Shown here in pieces: positions 8,255-17,153 of a stretch of 64,000 nt of DNA; position 1 is the first letter of the stretch; each line of letters begins with the position of its first letter. This stretch comes from Lachnospiraceae bacterium (GTDB lineage: Bacteria > Bacillota > Clostridia > Lachnospirales > Lachnospiraceae). The position numbers were made by a program, and so were the translations under genes. Below the pieces are notes generated by a model. That model worked only from the letters and a program-made list of their open reading frames with translations, was not told the DNA's origin and made no database searches. Where the stretch lies: assembly GCA_025758065.1 (NCBI GenBank), contig CP107199.1:3507501-3571500 (forward strand), read 5' to 3'.

Positions 8255-8602
8255 CTATGTATGCAGTTCCAGGCTTATCTTTAATGCCTCATTTACCTTT
8301 TGTAACAGTTCCCCGTCAATATGACATATCTTCTCCTTTAGTCTCTGCTTGTCAATGGTCCTGACCTGCTCTAAAAGGATCACGGAATCCCGTATCATGT
8401 CACAGCTTCCCCTGTTTAATTCTACATGGGTAGGCAGCTTCGCCTTATTCATCCTTGATGTGATCGCTGCGCAGATCACGGTTGGACTGTGCCGGTTTCC
8501 CACATCATTCTGAATGATAAGGACTGGCCGCACACCGCCTTGTTCAGACCCTACAACAGGTCTTAAATCTGCATAATAAATATCTCCGCGTCTGATGATC
8601 AC
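8255..8602 (-). CDS. MazF/NdoA-family mRNA interferase
   Basis: The 115-residue toxin is close to B. subtilis NdoA (EndoA): it starts I-I-R-R-G-D-I-Y-Y-A-D-L and has V-V-G-S-E-Q-G-G-V-R-P-V-L-I-I-Q-N-D, T-S-R and R-D-S-V-I-L-L-E-Q-V-R-T-I-D. The family cleaves single-stranded RNA at short sites such as UACAU. The frame opens at a GTG at 8611, but alignment to NdoA and the spacing to GGAG favour the GTG at 8602. It follows alr as in Bacillus, yet no ndoAI/mazE antitoxin lies between them. A separate extended -10 precedes it. Confidence 0.93.
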   Translation of the reverse strand: MIIRRGDIYYADLRPVVGSEQGGVRPVLIIQNDVGNRHSPTVICAAITSRMNKAKLPTHVELNRGSCDMIRDSVILLEQVRTIDKQRLKEKICHIDGELLQKVNEALKISLELHT

Positions 8603-8729
8603 AGTCTTCACTCTCCATCATATTCTTACCTTTAGTATTGACACATTTCTAAAATGTATACACTACTATCAGTATATGGAGGCAAAGGCTTTCTGGAGCC
8701 TGTTTTATCCATGTATTACTAACATCATG

Positions 8730-8738
8730 ATTATATCA
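8730..8738 (-). promoter_or_regulatory. Extended -10 element before mazF
   Basis: On the minus strand the sequence TGATATAAT gives a perfect extended -10, just past the alr stop. The -35 is poor. A palindrome (ACATTT-CTA-AAATGT, near 8643-8658) lies between it and the gene and could be an operator. Confidence 0.45.
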
Positions 8739-8756
8739 GGGTCTAAAGGTCTAAAA

Positions 8757-9941
8757 TCACGCAAATTCTTTAAATACATCATCAAAATAATCTTTAGTAC
8801 CCACTATATTTCCGTCTTTTAAATAGACTCTTGGTATACGTTTTCCAATATCACAGACCATTTCATAATGGAAGCCGCCGGACTTTTCAGCCAGTTCTTC
8901 CATAGTAATGCATTCAGAACCGTCCTTTCCTAAAAGGGTAACCTCGTCATCCTCCTGTACATCCGGGATATCCGTTACATCTACCATAAACTGATCCATA
9001 CAGATGCGGCCTAAAATAGCTGCCCTCTTTCCACGAATCAGCACATCTCCTTTTCCGGAAAGAGACCGGACATAACCATCTCCGTAACCTACTGGAATGG
9101 TTGCTACTTTCATAGTATGGTCTGCCACAAAAGTACCGCCATAGCTGACCGCCGTACCTGCCCCGATCTCCTTGATATAGGTGATACAGCTCTTTATCTC
9201 CATAGCAGGTGTCAGCTTCACACTGTTATGATCCACCTCATCTGAAGGATACATGCCATAAATGGCAATACCTGCCCTTACCATATCCATGTGGTTGGAC
9301 TCCAGAGATTCCACAATACCGGCACTGTTGGAGCAGTGGCGGATAGGGATCTGAACACCCAATTCCTCAAGATAGCCTAAAAATTCTTTATAACGGCGAT
9401 ACTGCTCTTCATAGGCTGATTTATCTGTCTCATCTGCTCTTGCAAAATGGGTAAACAGTCCTTCTACTTCAATACCTTCTAAAGCTGCAATAGATGCTGC
9501 TTCTTTTGCATGTTCTCTGTCTGCTTTCATGCCGATACGGCTCATACCTGTATCAAGTGCCAGATGTACTACTGCCTTTTTACCATGCTTTACAGCCAGG
9601 TCTGACAGTTTTTTTGCTTTTTCATACTGGAACATAGCAGTGCGGATATCATAGCGCAGAAGCTCCTCATATTGTGACTCATGGGTCACACCCAGGATAA
9701 GGATCGTTTTATTGATCCCATGTCTGCGAAGTATAATGCCCTCATCAATTGTAGCTACTGCATATCCAAACACATAGGGTTCGATCGTTTTCGCTATAGG
9801 AACACTTCCGTGTCCATAACCGTCTGCTTTTACTGAACCCATGATCAGGGTTGATGCAGGCAGATTTTCCCTCATGGATTTCATATTAGAAGCAACAGCA
9901 TCCAGGTTTACTGTTGCATACACTCTGCTGTAAGGTCTCAT
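8757..9941 (-). CDS. alr: Alanine racemase
   Basis: This PLP enzyme interconverts L- and D-alanine for peptidoglycan. The PLP-binding lysine is Lys38 in V-K-A-D-G-Y-G-H-G, and the catalytic tyrosine lies in A-V-S-Y-G-G-T-F. The frame opens at a GTG at 9992 without a ribosome-binding site. The ATG at 9941 (M-R-P-Y-S-R) follows GGAGG and gives 394 residues, nearer the family length. A promoter is seen at 10022-10049. mazF lies downstream. Confidence 0.95.
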   Translation of the reverse strand: MRPYSRVYATVNLDAVASNMKSMRENLPASTLIMGSVKADGYGHGSVPIAKTIEPYVFGYAVATIDEGIILRRHGINKTILILGVTHESQYEELLRYDIRTAMFQYEKAKKLSDLAVKHGKKAVVHLALDTGMSRIGMKADREHAKEAASIAALEGIEVEGLFTHFARADETDKSAYEEQYRRYKEFLGYLEELGVQIPIRHCSNSAGIVESLESNHMDMVRAGIAIYGMYPSDEVDHNSVKLTPAMEIKSCITYIKEIGAGTAVSYGGTFVADHTMKVATIPVGYGDGYVRSLSGKGDVLIRGKRAAILGRICMDQFMVDVTDIPDVQEDDEVTLLGKDGSECITMEELAEKSGGFHYEMVCDIGKRIPRVYLKDGNIVGTKDYFDDVFKEFA

Positions 9942-10021
9942 ATATGTCTTATTTCCTCCCGGCGTATTAATGCCTTCTAAAAACTTGCTCACAAAAACAC
10001 ACTAAAGTGCGCTAAGCTTTA

Positions 10022-10049
10022 ATTATACACCATAAGCCGCATTTTTCAA
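10022..10049 (-). promoter_or_regulatory. Promoter of alr
   Basis: On the minus strand TTGAAA (10044-10049), a 16-base spacer and TATAAT (10022-10027) precede alr. Confidence 0.6.
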
Positions 10050-10166
10050 GAAGGTTTCCTGCACATAAAACCTGTTTTCCGTCGGTTTTTCACCTGTTTT
10101 TGCAGCTGCTGTATATCGCATGACACTTACAAGTTCAAAAATACCTGCCTTTATGCAGTAACCTGT

Positions 10167-11735
10167 TTACTCCTCACACCTCACTGCCTCATCCATAACA
10201 TCCCCTACTGCCCTGGACAATTCTGTAGCCAGCAGACTATGGCTTCCGGCGGCCGCTGCCTTTTCTCCTGCCAGCCCATGAACATATACCCCCATCCGGG
10301 CCGCTTCTTCCTCTTCCATACCAATAGCTAAAAGTCCGGCAATGGTACCGGTAAGCACATCCCCTGAACCGGCTTTTGCCATAGCACTGCAGCCACTGGT
10401 GTTAATATAAAGACCACCTTCCTGACCTGCCACTACGGTAGCTGCATCTTTTAACACACAAGTCACACCATATCTTGATGCATAGGCACTGGCAGCTCCT
10501 ACCAGGTCTTCTTTTAACTGACTGATAGTCTGGCCTGTAAGTCTTGCCATTTCACCAAGATGGGGGGTGATAATGATATTTTCCGTATAATAAGAAGTCA
10601 GGTAAGGGTGGGAAGCAACTGTATTTAAACCGTCAGCATCCAGGATCACCGGAACATAGGCACTGGTAAGGATATCTTCTACCAGATATTCTACATAAGG
10701 CTCACTTCCTAAACCTGGGCCTAAAACAACTACGCTGGCCCATTTCATCTGCTCTTCGATCATTTCTTTAAACTCTTCCCGGCCCTGGATGAGCTGGTCC
10801 GGTGTATAAGTTACCATGATTGCTTCTGGAAGCAGTCCCTGAAGGATGGGACGGTTTTCTTCTACTGTCAGTATTTTTACAAGTCCGGCACCTGCTTTAT
10901 AAGCAGTAAGGGCGCTTAAATAGGCAGCACCGCACATGCCTGCACTTCCCGCTGCGATCAGTACTTTTCCAAACGTTCCTTTATTGGAATCTGCTTTTCT
11001 CCCAGGAATATGGCAGAGATCTTCTTTTTCATAGGCAAAGGCCCGTTCCGGTCTGCCACTCTCTTCCTCTTCCCCTTCTAATGCCATTTCAGGAAAACCG
11101 ATGTCTTCAACCAGCACCTTTCCCCCATAGCCTCTTCCCGGATAAAGAGCTGTTCCCATTTTTTCCCAGCCAAACGTCACTGTTACATCTGCTTTTAAAG
11201 CAGTTCCCATAACCTCACCTGTATCGGCATGAATGCCAGAGGGGATATCCACTGCCACGCAGTAAGCATGCTCCTGCTCTCTTATCTGGTTTAATTCATC
11301 TAAGCATTTTTTATAAACGCCTTCTACCGGACGTCCAAGACCTACGCCAAATACAGCATCAATGATAACACCGCAGCGCTTTTCTTTTTTGTCTGTTTCT
11401 GCTTCCTGCCATGTTCTTACAGAAATCCCCAATTTTCTGGCAATAGAAAGCTGGGTCTTTAATTCCTGTGTGCCTTTGTTTTCATCTCCTGCCATATAAA
11501 TACATACCAGATATCCCTTTAAATAAAGCATTCTGGCCGCTGCCACACCGTCAGCGCCATTATTTCCACTGCCACATACAGACCAGATATATTTATCTTT
11601 TTTCGCTTTTTTCTCTGCCTGTGCAACCACTGCCATAGCAGCCCGTTCCATTAATACCATAGAGGGAATCCCTATTTCCTGTATGGTTCTAGCATCTGCT
11701 GCCTTCATTTTTCTTCCTGACAAAAGAGTCCTCAT
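10167..11735 (-). CDS. nnr: Bifunctional NAD(P)H-hydrate epimerase / ADP-dependent dehydratase
   Basis: This enzyme repairs hydrated NAD(P)H. The N-terminal YjeF_N epimerase domain (about 1-215) has G-S-G-N-N-G-A-D-G and V-D-I-P-S-G-I-H-A-D-T-G. The C-terminal ribokinase-like dehydratase domain (about 230-515) has L-G-P-G-L-G, L-D-A-D-G-L-N, T-P-H-L-G-E and A-G-S-G-D-V-L-T-G. At 522 residues it is the full fused length. Its ATG overlaps the acpS stop (ATGA), so the two are translationally coupled. Confidence 0.95.
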   Translation of the reverse strand: MRTLLSGRKMKAADARTIQEIGIPSMVLMERAAMAVVAQAEKKAKKDKYIWSVCGSGNNGADGVAAARMLYLKGYLVCIYMAGDENKGTQELKTQLSIARKLGISVRTWQEAETDKKEKRCGVIIDAVFGVGLGRPVEGVYKKCLDELNQIREQEHAYCVAVDIPSGIHADTGEVMGTALKADVTVTFGWEKMGTALYPGRGYGGKVLVEDIGFPEMALEGEEEESGRPERAFAYEKEDLCHIPGRKADSNKGTFGKVLIAAGSAGMCGAAYLSALTAYKAGAGLVKILTVEENRPILQGLLPEAIMVTYTPDQLIQGREEFKEMIEEQMKWASVVVLGPGLGSEPYVEYLVEDILTSAYVPVILDADGLNTVASHPYLTSYYTENIIITPHLGEMARLTGQTISQLKEDLVGAASAYASRYGVTCVLKDAATVVAGQEGGLYINTSGCSAMAKAGSGDVLTGTIAGLLAIGMEEEEAARMGVYVHGLAGEKAAAAGSHSLLATELSRAVGDVMDEAVRCEE

Positions 11736-12109
11736 TTTTCCTGTGATCCTTTCCCTTCTCCTACTGCAAAAGCCATTGCCAGTCCATTTGTATTGGAAAT
11801 AGAAACATGGATCTGCTCCATTCCCATTTTTTCAAACTGTTCTAAAGCCCCGCCATAAAGACGCACATAGGGCTTTCCCAGCTCATCCCGCAAAACTTCA
11901 ATATCTCCCGGCATAAAGGTACGAAAACCTGTCCCGAACACTTTGGCTACTGCCTCTTTTACAGCAAAAGAGCCGGCAAGTTTAGAGGCAGACCCTCCTG
12001 CTTGCCGGCTTTCCGCCTCTGTAAATGTGCGTGACACAAAATATTCTTTTTCGCAGGCCTTTCTCATACGGTCAATTTCTACCAGATCCGTTCCTACTCC
12101 CAGTATCAT
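11732..12109 (-). CDS. acpS: Holo-[acyl-carrier-protein] synthase
   Basis: AcpS transfers 4'-phosphopantetheine from CoA to acyl carrier protein. The 125 residues show G-V-G-T-D-L-V-E-I-D-R near the N-terminus and F-A-V-K-E-A-V-A-K-V-F, the two Mg2+/CoA motifs. The frame begins at a GTG (12112), but the adjacent ATG at 12109 has better spacing to GAGAG. It lies between rex and nnr and overlaps nnr by four bases. Confidence 0.95.
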   Translation of the reverse strand: MILGVGTDLVEIDRMRKACEKEYFVSRTFTEAESRQAGGSASKLAGSFAVKEAVAKVFGTGFRTFMPGDIEVLRDELGKPYVRLYGGALEQFEKMGMEQIHVSISNTNGLAMAFAVGEGKGSQEK

Positions 12110-12123
12110 CACGTTTACTCTCT

Positions 12124-12786
12124 TTATTCCTTTTTAGTCTCTTCTGCATCAGTCTTCTCCTGCATGTTGCATACGCGGTAAGACAGACGCATCAGGCTCT
12201 CTGATAAATGTACGTTTTCTACTACTACATCATCCGGCACTACCAGATCTGTGTGTGCAAAATTCCAGATAGCCTTAATACCGGCTTTGATCAGACGGTC
12301 AGCAATCTCCGGAGCCTTTGTCTTTGGAATGGTAAGTGCTGCGATCTGGATATTATTTTCCCTGATAAAGGTTTCCAGATCATCCACAGAACGGATCTCG
12401 ATACCGCGGATCACCAGTCCGATCAGCTTTGGATTGATATCAAACATTCCTCTGATAACAAATCCTCTCCGTTCAAAATTCGTATAATTGGCAATAGCCT
12501 GTCCCAGATTACCTGCACCAATGATGATCACATTGTGCTGACGGTCAATGCCAAGGATCTTTGCGATCTCTGAATAAAGATATTTTACGTTATATCCGTA
12601 CCCTTGCTGGCCAAAGCCACCAAAATTATTAAGGTCCTGACGGATCTGAGACGCCGTTACCTTCATTCTGCTGCTCAGTTCATTAGAAGAAATACGCTCT
12701 ACTCCTTCCTCGATCAGCTCACCAAGGTAGCGATAATATCTGGGCAGTCTGGAAATTACTGCTTTTGATATCTCTTTGCGTTCCAT
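12124..12786 (-). CDS. rex: Redox-sensing transcriptional repressor Rex
   Basis: Rex senses the NADH/NAD+ ratio and represses fermentation genes when NADH is low. The 220 residues have a winged helix (S-R-L-P-R-Y-Y-R-Y-L, S-S-R-M-K-V-T-A-S-Q-I-R-Q-D-L) and a Rossmann domain with G-A-G-N-L-G-Q-A. The frame opens at 12828, but the ATG at 12786 follows AGGAGAGG and starts at the conserved N-terminus. It heads a rex-acpS-nnr operon driven by a consensus promoter. Confidence 0.96.
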   Translation of the reverse strand: MERKEISKAVISRLPRYYRYLGELIEEGVERISSNELSSRMKVTASQIRQDLNNFGGFGQQGYGYNVKYLYSEIAKILGIDRQHNVIIIGAGNLGQAIANYTNFERRGFVIRGMFDINPKLIGLVIRGIEIRSVDDLETFIRENNIQIAALTIPKTKAPEIADRLIKAGIKAIWNFAHTDLVVPDDVVVENVHLSESLMRLSYRVCNMQEKTDAEETKKE

Positions 12787-12855
12787 TTTAACCCTCTCCT
12801 TCTTGTATATAATTCTCTCCCCCTGCATTATAGGGGTATGATAACTCTAGTATCC

Positions 12856-12884
12856 ATTATAATCAGACGTTAAATAAATGTCAA
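12856..12884 (-). promoter_or_regulatory. Consensus promoter of rex with overlapping Rex-like operator
   Basis: On the minus strand TTGACA (12879-12884), 17 bases and TATAAT (12856-12861) match the consensus at every position. The 18 bases 12867-12884 (TTGACATTTATTTAACGT) partly match the Firmicute Rex box TTGTTAA-N4-TTAACAA, which would allow autoregulation. The promoter is firm; the operator is tentative. Confidence 0.75.
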
Positions 12885-13000
12885 ATCTGTTTTTCAGTAT
12901 GTTCTTGAAAAAAGTTTTTTCCTATATTATACTGTTTGGTACAAACCGGCTTATTATGCCGTAAAAAACTACATTTTTATCACGTTTTAAGGAGTTTATC

Positions 13001-15010
13001 ATGATATTATCCTGCAGTAATATCTGCAAGTCATTTGGGGAAAATGACATTTTAAAGCAGGTTTCTTTCCATATAGAAGATCACGAAAAAGCGGCGATCG
13101 TAGGCATCAATGGCGCCGGAAAATCCACTCTTTTAAAGGTACTTATTGGGAAACTGGCCGCAGATGACGGCGTTGTTACCTGGGCAAAGGGTGCTTCCAT
13201 TGGTTACCTGGCCCAGCATCAGGATCTGGAGGGGGCTGAAACTATTTACGATGCCCTTTTAGAGGTGAAAAAACCAGTGATCCAGATGGAGGCCCGCATC
13301 CGCAGCCTGGAACTGGAAATGAAATCCGCTTCCGGTGATGAATTAGAGGCCAAGCTTTCTGAATACAGCCGGTTAAACCATGAATTTGAAATGGCAGACG
13401 GTTATTCCTACCAAAGCGAGATCACCGGTGTTTTAAAGGGTCTCGGATTTACAGAGGATGAATTTTCCAAACCCATCACTGCTCTCTCAGGCGGCCAGAA
13501 GACCCGCGTTTCCTTAGGCAAGCTGCTGCTTACCAAACCAGACATCCTGCTTCTGGACGAGCCTACCAACCACCTGGATATGGAGTCCATCGCATGGTTA
13601 GAAACTTATCTGAGAAACTACAGCGGTGCTGTGATCATCGTTGCCCATGACCGGTATTTCCTGGACCGTGTGGTAACAAAGATCATTGAACTGGACATGG
13701 GGCATTGTACTGTATTTTCAGGAAATTATTCTGCCTACGGCAATAAAAAGGCCATGCTCCGCGATGCTGCCATCCGTGCCTATTTAAACCAGCAGCAGGA
13801 GATTCGTCACCAGGAAGCTGTTATTGCCAAATTAAAGTCCTTTAACCGTGAGAAGTCCATTAAGCGGGCAGAAAGCCGTGAAAAGATGCTGGATAAGATC
13901 GATCGTCTGGAAAAACCTGTACAGACAAATGATTCCATGGATATCCGCCTGGAACCGGATGTAGTCAGTGGAAATGATGTTCTGACAGTTACTGGGCTAA
14001 GCAAATCCTTTGACACACAGACACTGTTTACCAATGTGGATTTTGAGATCAAACGGGGAGAACGGGTTGCTGTTATTGGAAATAACGGTACTGGCAAGAC
14101 TACTCTTTTAAAGATCATCAATGGCATCATCCCTGCAGATTCCGGTCAGATCCGTTTGGGTTCCAAAGTGCATATTGGTTACTACGATCAGGAACACCAG
14201 GTACTTCACATGGACAAGACCCTGTTCCAGGAAATACAGGACACGTATCCAAACATGAACAATACCCAGATCCGCAATACACTGGCAGCTTTCCTTTTTA
14301 CAGGAGATGACGTATTTAAGCTGATCCGGGATTTAAGCGGTGGGGAACGAGGCCGTGTTTCCCTTGCGAAATTAATGCTCTCTGATGCTAATTTCCTGCT
14401 TCTGGACGAGCCTACCAACCACCTGGACATCACCTCCAAGGAGATCCTTGAAAGTGCTTTAAACCGCTATACAGGAACAGTATTGTATGTGTCCCATGAC
14501 CGTTACTTTATCAACCGTACTGCTACCCGAATCCTGGATCTGACAAATGGTTCATTTATCAACTATATCGGCAATTATGACTATTATCTGGAGAAAAAAG
14601 AAGATGTAGAAGCTGCCTTTGCCGCAAGACAGATGGCCCAGACTGCAGCTAACCATCCAACCGGTACAAACAGCCCGCAGGCAACCAGTACTGCCTCCGG
14701 CATATCTTCAAGCCGTACTTCCCAGACAGCTATGACCGCCTCCTCTGCCGGCTCTCCTGCTGACGGAAAAATAGACTGGAAAGCCCAGAAAGAAGAACAG
14801 GCCCGTCTTCGCAAACGCCAGAATGAACTTAAAAAAATTGAGGATAAGATCCATGAGCTTGAAACAAGGGATGGCGAGATCGATGAGCTCCTCTCCCAGG
14901 AAGATGTATATACCGATGTTTCCCGCCTTATGGAGCTGAACAAAGAGAAAGAATCCATTCAGAAAGAACTGGAAGTTCTCTATGAGAAATGGGAAGAACT
15001 GGCAGAATAA
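13001..15010 (+). CDS. ABC-F family ATPase
   Basis: The protein has 669 residues and two ABC domains without membrane segments. Walker A motifs are G-I-N-G-A-G-K-S-T (35-43) and G-N-N-G-T-G-K-T-T. The signatures are L-S-G-G-Q and L-S-G-G-E, each followed by L-L-L-D-E-P-T-N-H-L-D. A charged interdomain linker and a C-terminal coiled coil after a Ser/Thr/Ala-rich stretch complete the ABC-F plan. These proteins act on the ribosome, either as translation factors or in antibiotic resistance. The domain plan resembles housekeeping Uup/YdiF types; resistance activity cannot be judged. Confidence 0.9.
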   Translation: MILSCSNICKSFGENDILKQVSFHIEDHEKAAIVGINGAGKSTLLKVLIGKLAADDGVVTWAKGASIGYLAQHQDLEGAETIYDALLEVKKPVIQMEARIRSLELEMKSASGDELEAKLSEYSRLNHEFEMADGYSYQSEITGVLKGLGFTEDEFSKPITALSGGQKTRVSLGKLLLTKPDILLLDEPTNHLDMESIAWLETYLRNYSGAVIIVAHDRYFLDRVVTKIIELDMGHCTVFSGNYSAYGNKKAMLRDAAIRAYLNQQQEIRHQEAVIAKLKSFNREKSIKRAESREKMLDKIDRLEKPVQTNDSMDIRLEPDVVSGNDVLTVTGLSKSFDTQTLFTNVDFEIKRGERVAVIGNNGTGKTTLLKIINGIIPADSGQIRLGSKVHIGYYDQEHQVLHMDKTLFQEIQDTYPNMNNTQIRNTLAAFLFTGDDVFKLIRDLSGGERGRVSLAKLMLSDANFLLLDEPTNHLDITSKEILESALNRYTGTVLYVSHDRYFINRTATRILDLTNGSFINYIGNYDYYLEKKEDVEAAFAARQMAQTAANHPTGTNSPQATSTASGISSSRTSQTAMTASSAGSPADGKIDWKAQKEEQARLRKRQNELKKIEDKIHELETRDGEIDELLSQEDVYTDVSRLMELNKEKESIQKELEVLYEKWEELAE

Positions 15011-15029
15011 AAAGGAGTTATAGAAATTC

Positions 15030-15257
15030 ATGAAGAAATTAAAACGGATATCAGCTGCCCTTATGGTAATATTATTAGCAGGCCTTTTTATTGCAGCCAT
15101 TGTACTTGCAATAACCGGTGCCCCGGTCAATCAGCTGATGGCAGTTATTTTCTCTATCGTGTTTATTTCCGTGCTGTTTTATGCTATGGGACTGATGACG
15201 CGGGTGCTAAAAAAAGATGACAGTAACGATACATCTGATACCTCATTAAAAAAATAG
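15030..15257 (+). CDS. Small two-helix membrane protein
   Basis: The 75 residues have two hydrophobic helices (about 9-29 and 35-58) and a charged Ser/Asp/Lys tail. No family is recognised. AAAGGAG precedes the ATG, and only 19 bases separate it from the ABC-F stop, so the two are co-transcribed. Confidence 0.6.
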   Translation: MKKLKRISAALMVILLAGLFIAAIVLAITGAPVNQLMAVIFSIVFISVLFYAMGLMTRVLKKDDSNDTSDTSLKK

Positions 15258-15338
15258 CCAGCCTCTCGTCTGCAATGCCGGGCCAGTTATTTATGAAACA
15301 GTATACCAGATCCTGAAATTATTTATAATTTTTAATGC

Positions 15339-15386
15339 AAAAGGTCTGCTTTTGATAGAACATCATCAGCAGACCTTTTTTATATT
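15339..15386. terminator. Bidirectional terminator between the ABC-F and sugar-transport units
   Basis: AAAGGTCTGCT (15340-15350) pairs with AGCAGACCTTT. Each strand has a T-rich tail, so it can end both converging transcripts. Confidence 0.85.
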
Positions 15387-15406
15387 TTTTAACTTTTTTG
15401 ATAATA

Positions 15407-16240
15407 TCAACCTTTAATACCACTGGTAGAAATTCCCTGCACATAATATTTCTGTAAAAACAGGAACATAATGATCATAGGCACAGATGCAATAGTCAGC
15501 GCAGCCATTATAGGACCATAATAAACCGGAGGTTCTGTAAAGAATGTCTGGATACCAAGCTGTACCGTTCTTTTTCCTGCATCAGTGATAACAAGCAGCG
15601 GCCACATAAAGTCGGACCAGTAAGCCACATAATCCAGAATAAAGACAGTAGCAAAAACAGGCTTGGATACCGGTATGATGACCTGTAAAAAGGTTTTAAA
15701 TGGTCCGGCTCCGTCAATCTCTGCTGCTTCGATCAGATCATCCGGCACATCCAGGAAAAACTGCCTGAACAGGTATACGTCAAAACATTTTACAATAAAA
15801 GGAATGATCAGTGCCAGATAGGAATCCACCCATCCCAGCTTATTTACAATGAAAAACAAAGATAGCAAAATACTTTCCAACGGCAGTACCAACAAAGATA
15901 ATACCACTGTAAGGATCACATTTTTACCCTTAAATTCAAATTTTGCAAGTGCATAACCAAAGGCAGAGTTTACTGCCATGCTTAAAAACACAAGGATCGT
16001 AACATAAGTAACACTGTTCAGGATATAGCGGGGCATATTGCTTCGTACAAAGACTTCTTTAAAATTACCTAAGGTCGCTCCTGCAGGCCAGAAGGCTGCC
16101 AATCCTTTGGACATATCTGCAAAAATACGGTTTTCCGGTTTAAATGCAGATACCACCATCCAGATCAGGGGAGAAATATACAAAAGTCCCAGAAGGATAT
16201 TGACTACATAGATCAGAAAATATTTTTTATTCTTATTCAT
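15407..16240 (-). CDS. Carbohydrate ABC transporter permease (MalG-type)
   Basis: This 277-residue inner-membrane permease has six predicted helices and the cytoplasmic EAA loop E-A-A-E-I-D-G-A-G-P-F-K-T-F, which contacts the ATPase. It is the last gene of the binding protein-GH32-permease-permease unit, 12 bases after its partner. No ATPase gene is in the locus, so a shared MsmX/UgpC-type ATPase elsewhere is expected. Confidence 0.93.
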   Translation of the reverse strand: MNKNKKYFLIYVVNILLGLLYISPLIWMVVSAFKPENRIFADMSKGLAAFWPAGATLGNFKEVFVRSNMPRYILNSVTYVTILVFLSMAVNSAFGYALAKFEFKGKNVILTVVLSLLVLPLESILLSLFFIVNKLGWVDSYLALIIPFIVKCFDVYLFRQFFLDVPDDLIEAAEIDGAGPFKTFLQVIIPVSKPVFATVFILDYVAYWSDFMWPLLVITDAGKRTVQLGIQTFFTEPPVYYGPIMAALTIASVPMIIMFLFLQKYYVQGISTSGIKG

Positions 16241-16252
16241 CTGTTTATCCTC

Positions 16253-17122
16253 CTATCTTGCTTTCATAAGCTTCTTTACTACAACTGAAATACCTACTAC
16301 TACAATAAAGAAAATAACTGAAACTGCAGAAGCATATCCCATATTGCGGTACTGGAAGCCCTGACGATACAGATAATAGGTCAGTGTCATAGTAGACTCT
16401 TTTGGACCGCCGTTGGTCATAATGTAAGGCTGTGTAAACAGCTTCATAGCAGCGATCGTCGTCATCATAACTACGAAGATCAGCACATTTTTAATACCCG
16501 GAATAGTGATATAAAGAAACTTTTTAAATGCACCGGCCCCATCAATGGAAGCTGCTTCATAAAGATCTTCCGGGATTGCCTGAAGACCTGCCAAAAGGAT
16601 CATCATCTGATGTCCTGCTGCATGCCAGCCTGACATAAAGATAATGGAGTTCATGGCTGTATCAGCACTTCGCAGGAAATCGCAGGCCGGAAGCCCGAAT
16701 TTTGTTAAAATAGCATTTAAAAGACCCTGTGTTGGATTGGGATTGTAAATAAAAGTCCACAGGATAGCGATAACACTCATAGATGTTACTAACGGTGAAA
16801 AATAGGCAGACCGGAAAATCCCAATGCCTTTAATATTTTCACGTACTAAAAGTGCCAGACCAAATGCCAGTGTAACCTGATAAGGAACTACAATAACTGC
16901 AAAATACAGTGTATTTTTCATTGCCTTTAAAAAACTGGCATCCTGAAACAGGCGGATGTAATTTTCAAATCCTACAAAAGCTGCATCCTTTGGCCGCAGC
17001 AGGTTAAAATCCATAAAGCTGAATCCAAATGCCAGAGCCGCTGCCAGGATGGTAAACATCAGCAGGATCAGACAGCCTGGAAGGATGAAAAAGTAAGCAT
17101 AGCTTTTTCTTCTGCCCCTCAT
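16253..17122 (-). CDS. Sugar ABC transporter permease (MalF-type)
   Basis: The 289-residue permease has six helices and the EAA loop E-A-A-S-I-D-G-A-G-A-F-K-K-F. It pairs with the MalG-type protein to form the channel for the sugar brought by the binding protein encoded at 18884-20218. It lies 31 bases downstream of the GH32 gene. Confidence 0.93.
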   Translation of the reverse strand: MRGRRKSYAYFFILPGCLILLMFTILAAALAFGFSFMDFNLLRPKDAAFVGFENYIRLFQDASFLKAMKNTLYFAVIVVPYQVTLAFGLALLVRENIKGIGIFRSAYFSPLVTSMSVIAILWTFIYNPNPTQGLLNAILTKFGLPACDFLRSADTAMNSIIFMSGWHAAGHQMMILLAGLQAIPEDLYEAASIDGAGAFKKFLYITIPGIKNVLIFVVMMTTIAAMKLFTQPYIMTNGGPKESTMTLTYYLYRQGFQYRNMGYASAVSVIFFIVVVGISVVVKKLMKAR

Positions 17123-17153
17123 TATAATATCTCCCTTCTTTTACCGGATGGAA

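Noticed and set aside
8034..8324. 96-codon plus-strand frame, with similar frames at 43029-43211 and 57185-57376
   Set aside because: They are translations of the palindromic element and have no ribosome-binding site. The sequence similarity among them is explained by the repeat.
8638..8665. TTGACA on the plus strand between mazF and alr
   Set aside because: The -10 spacing is poor (15 bases) and no plus-strand gene follows.
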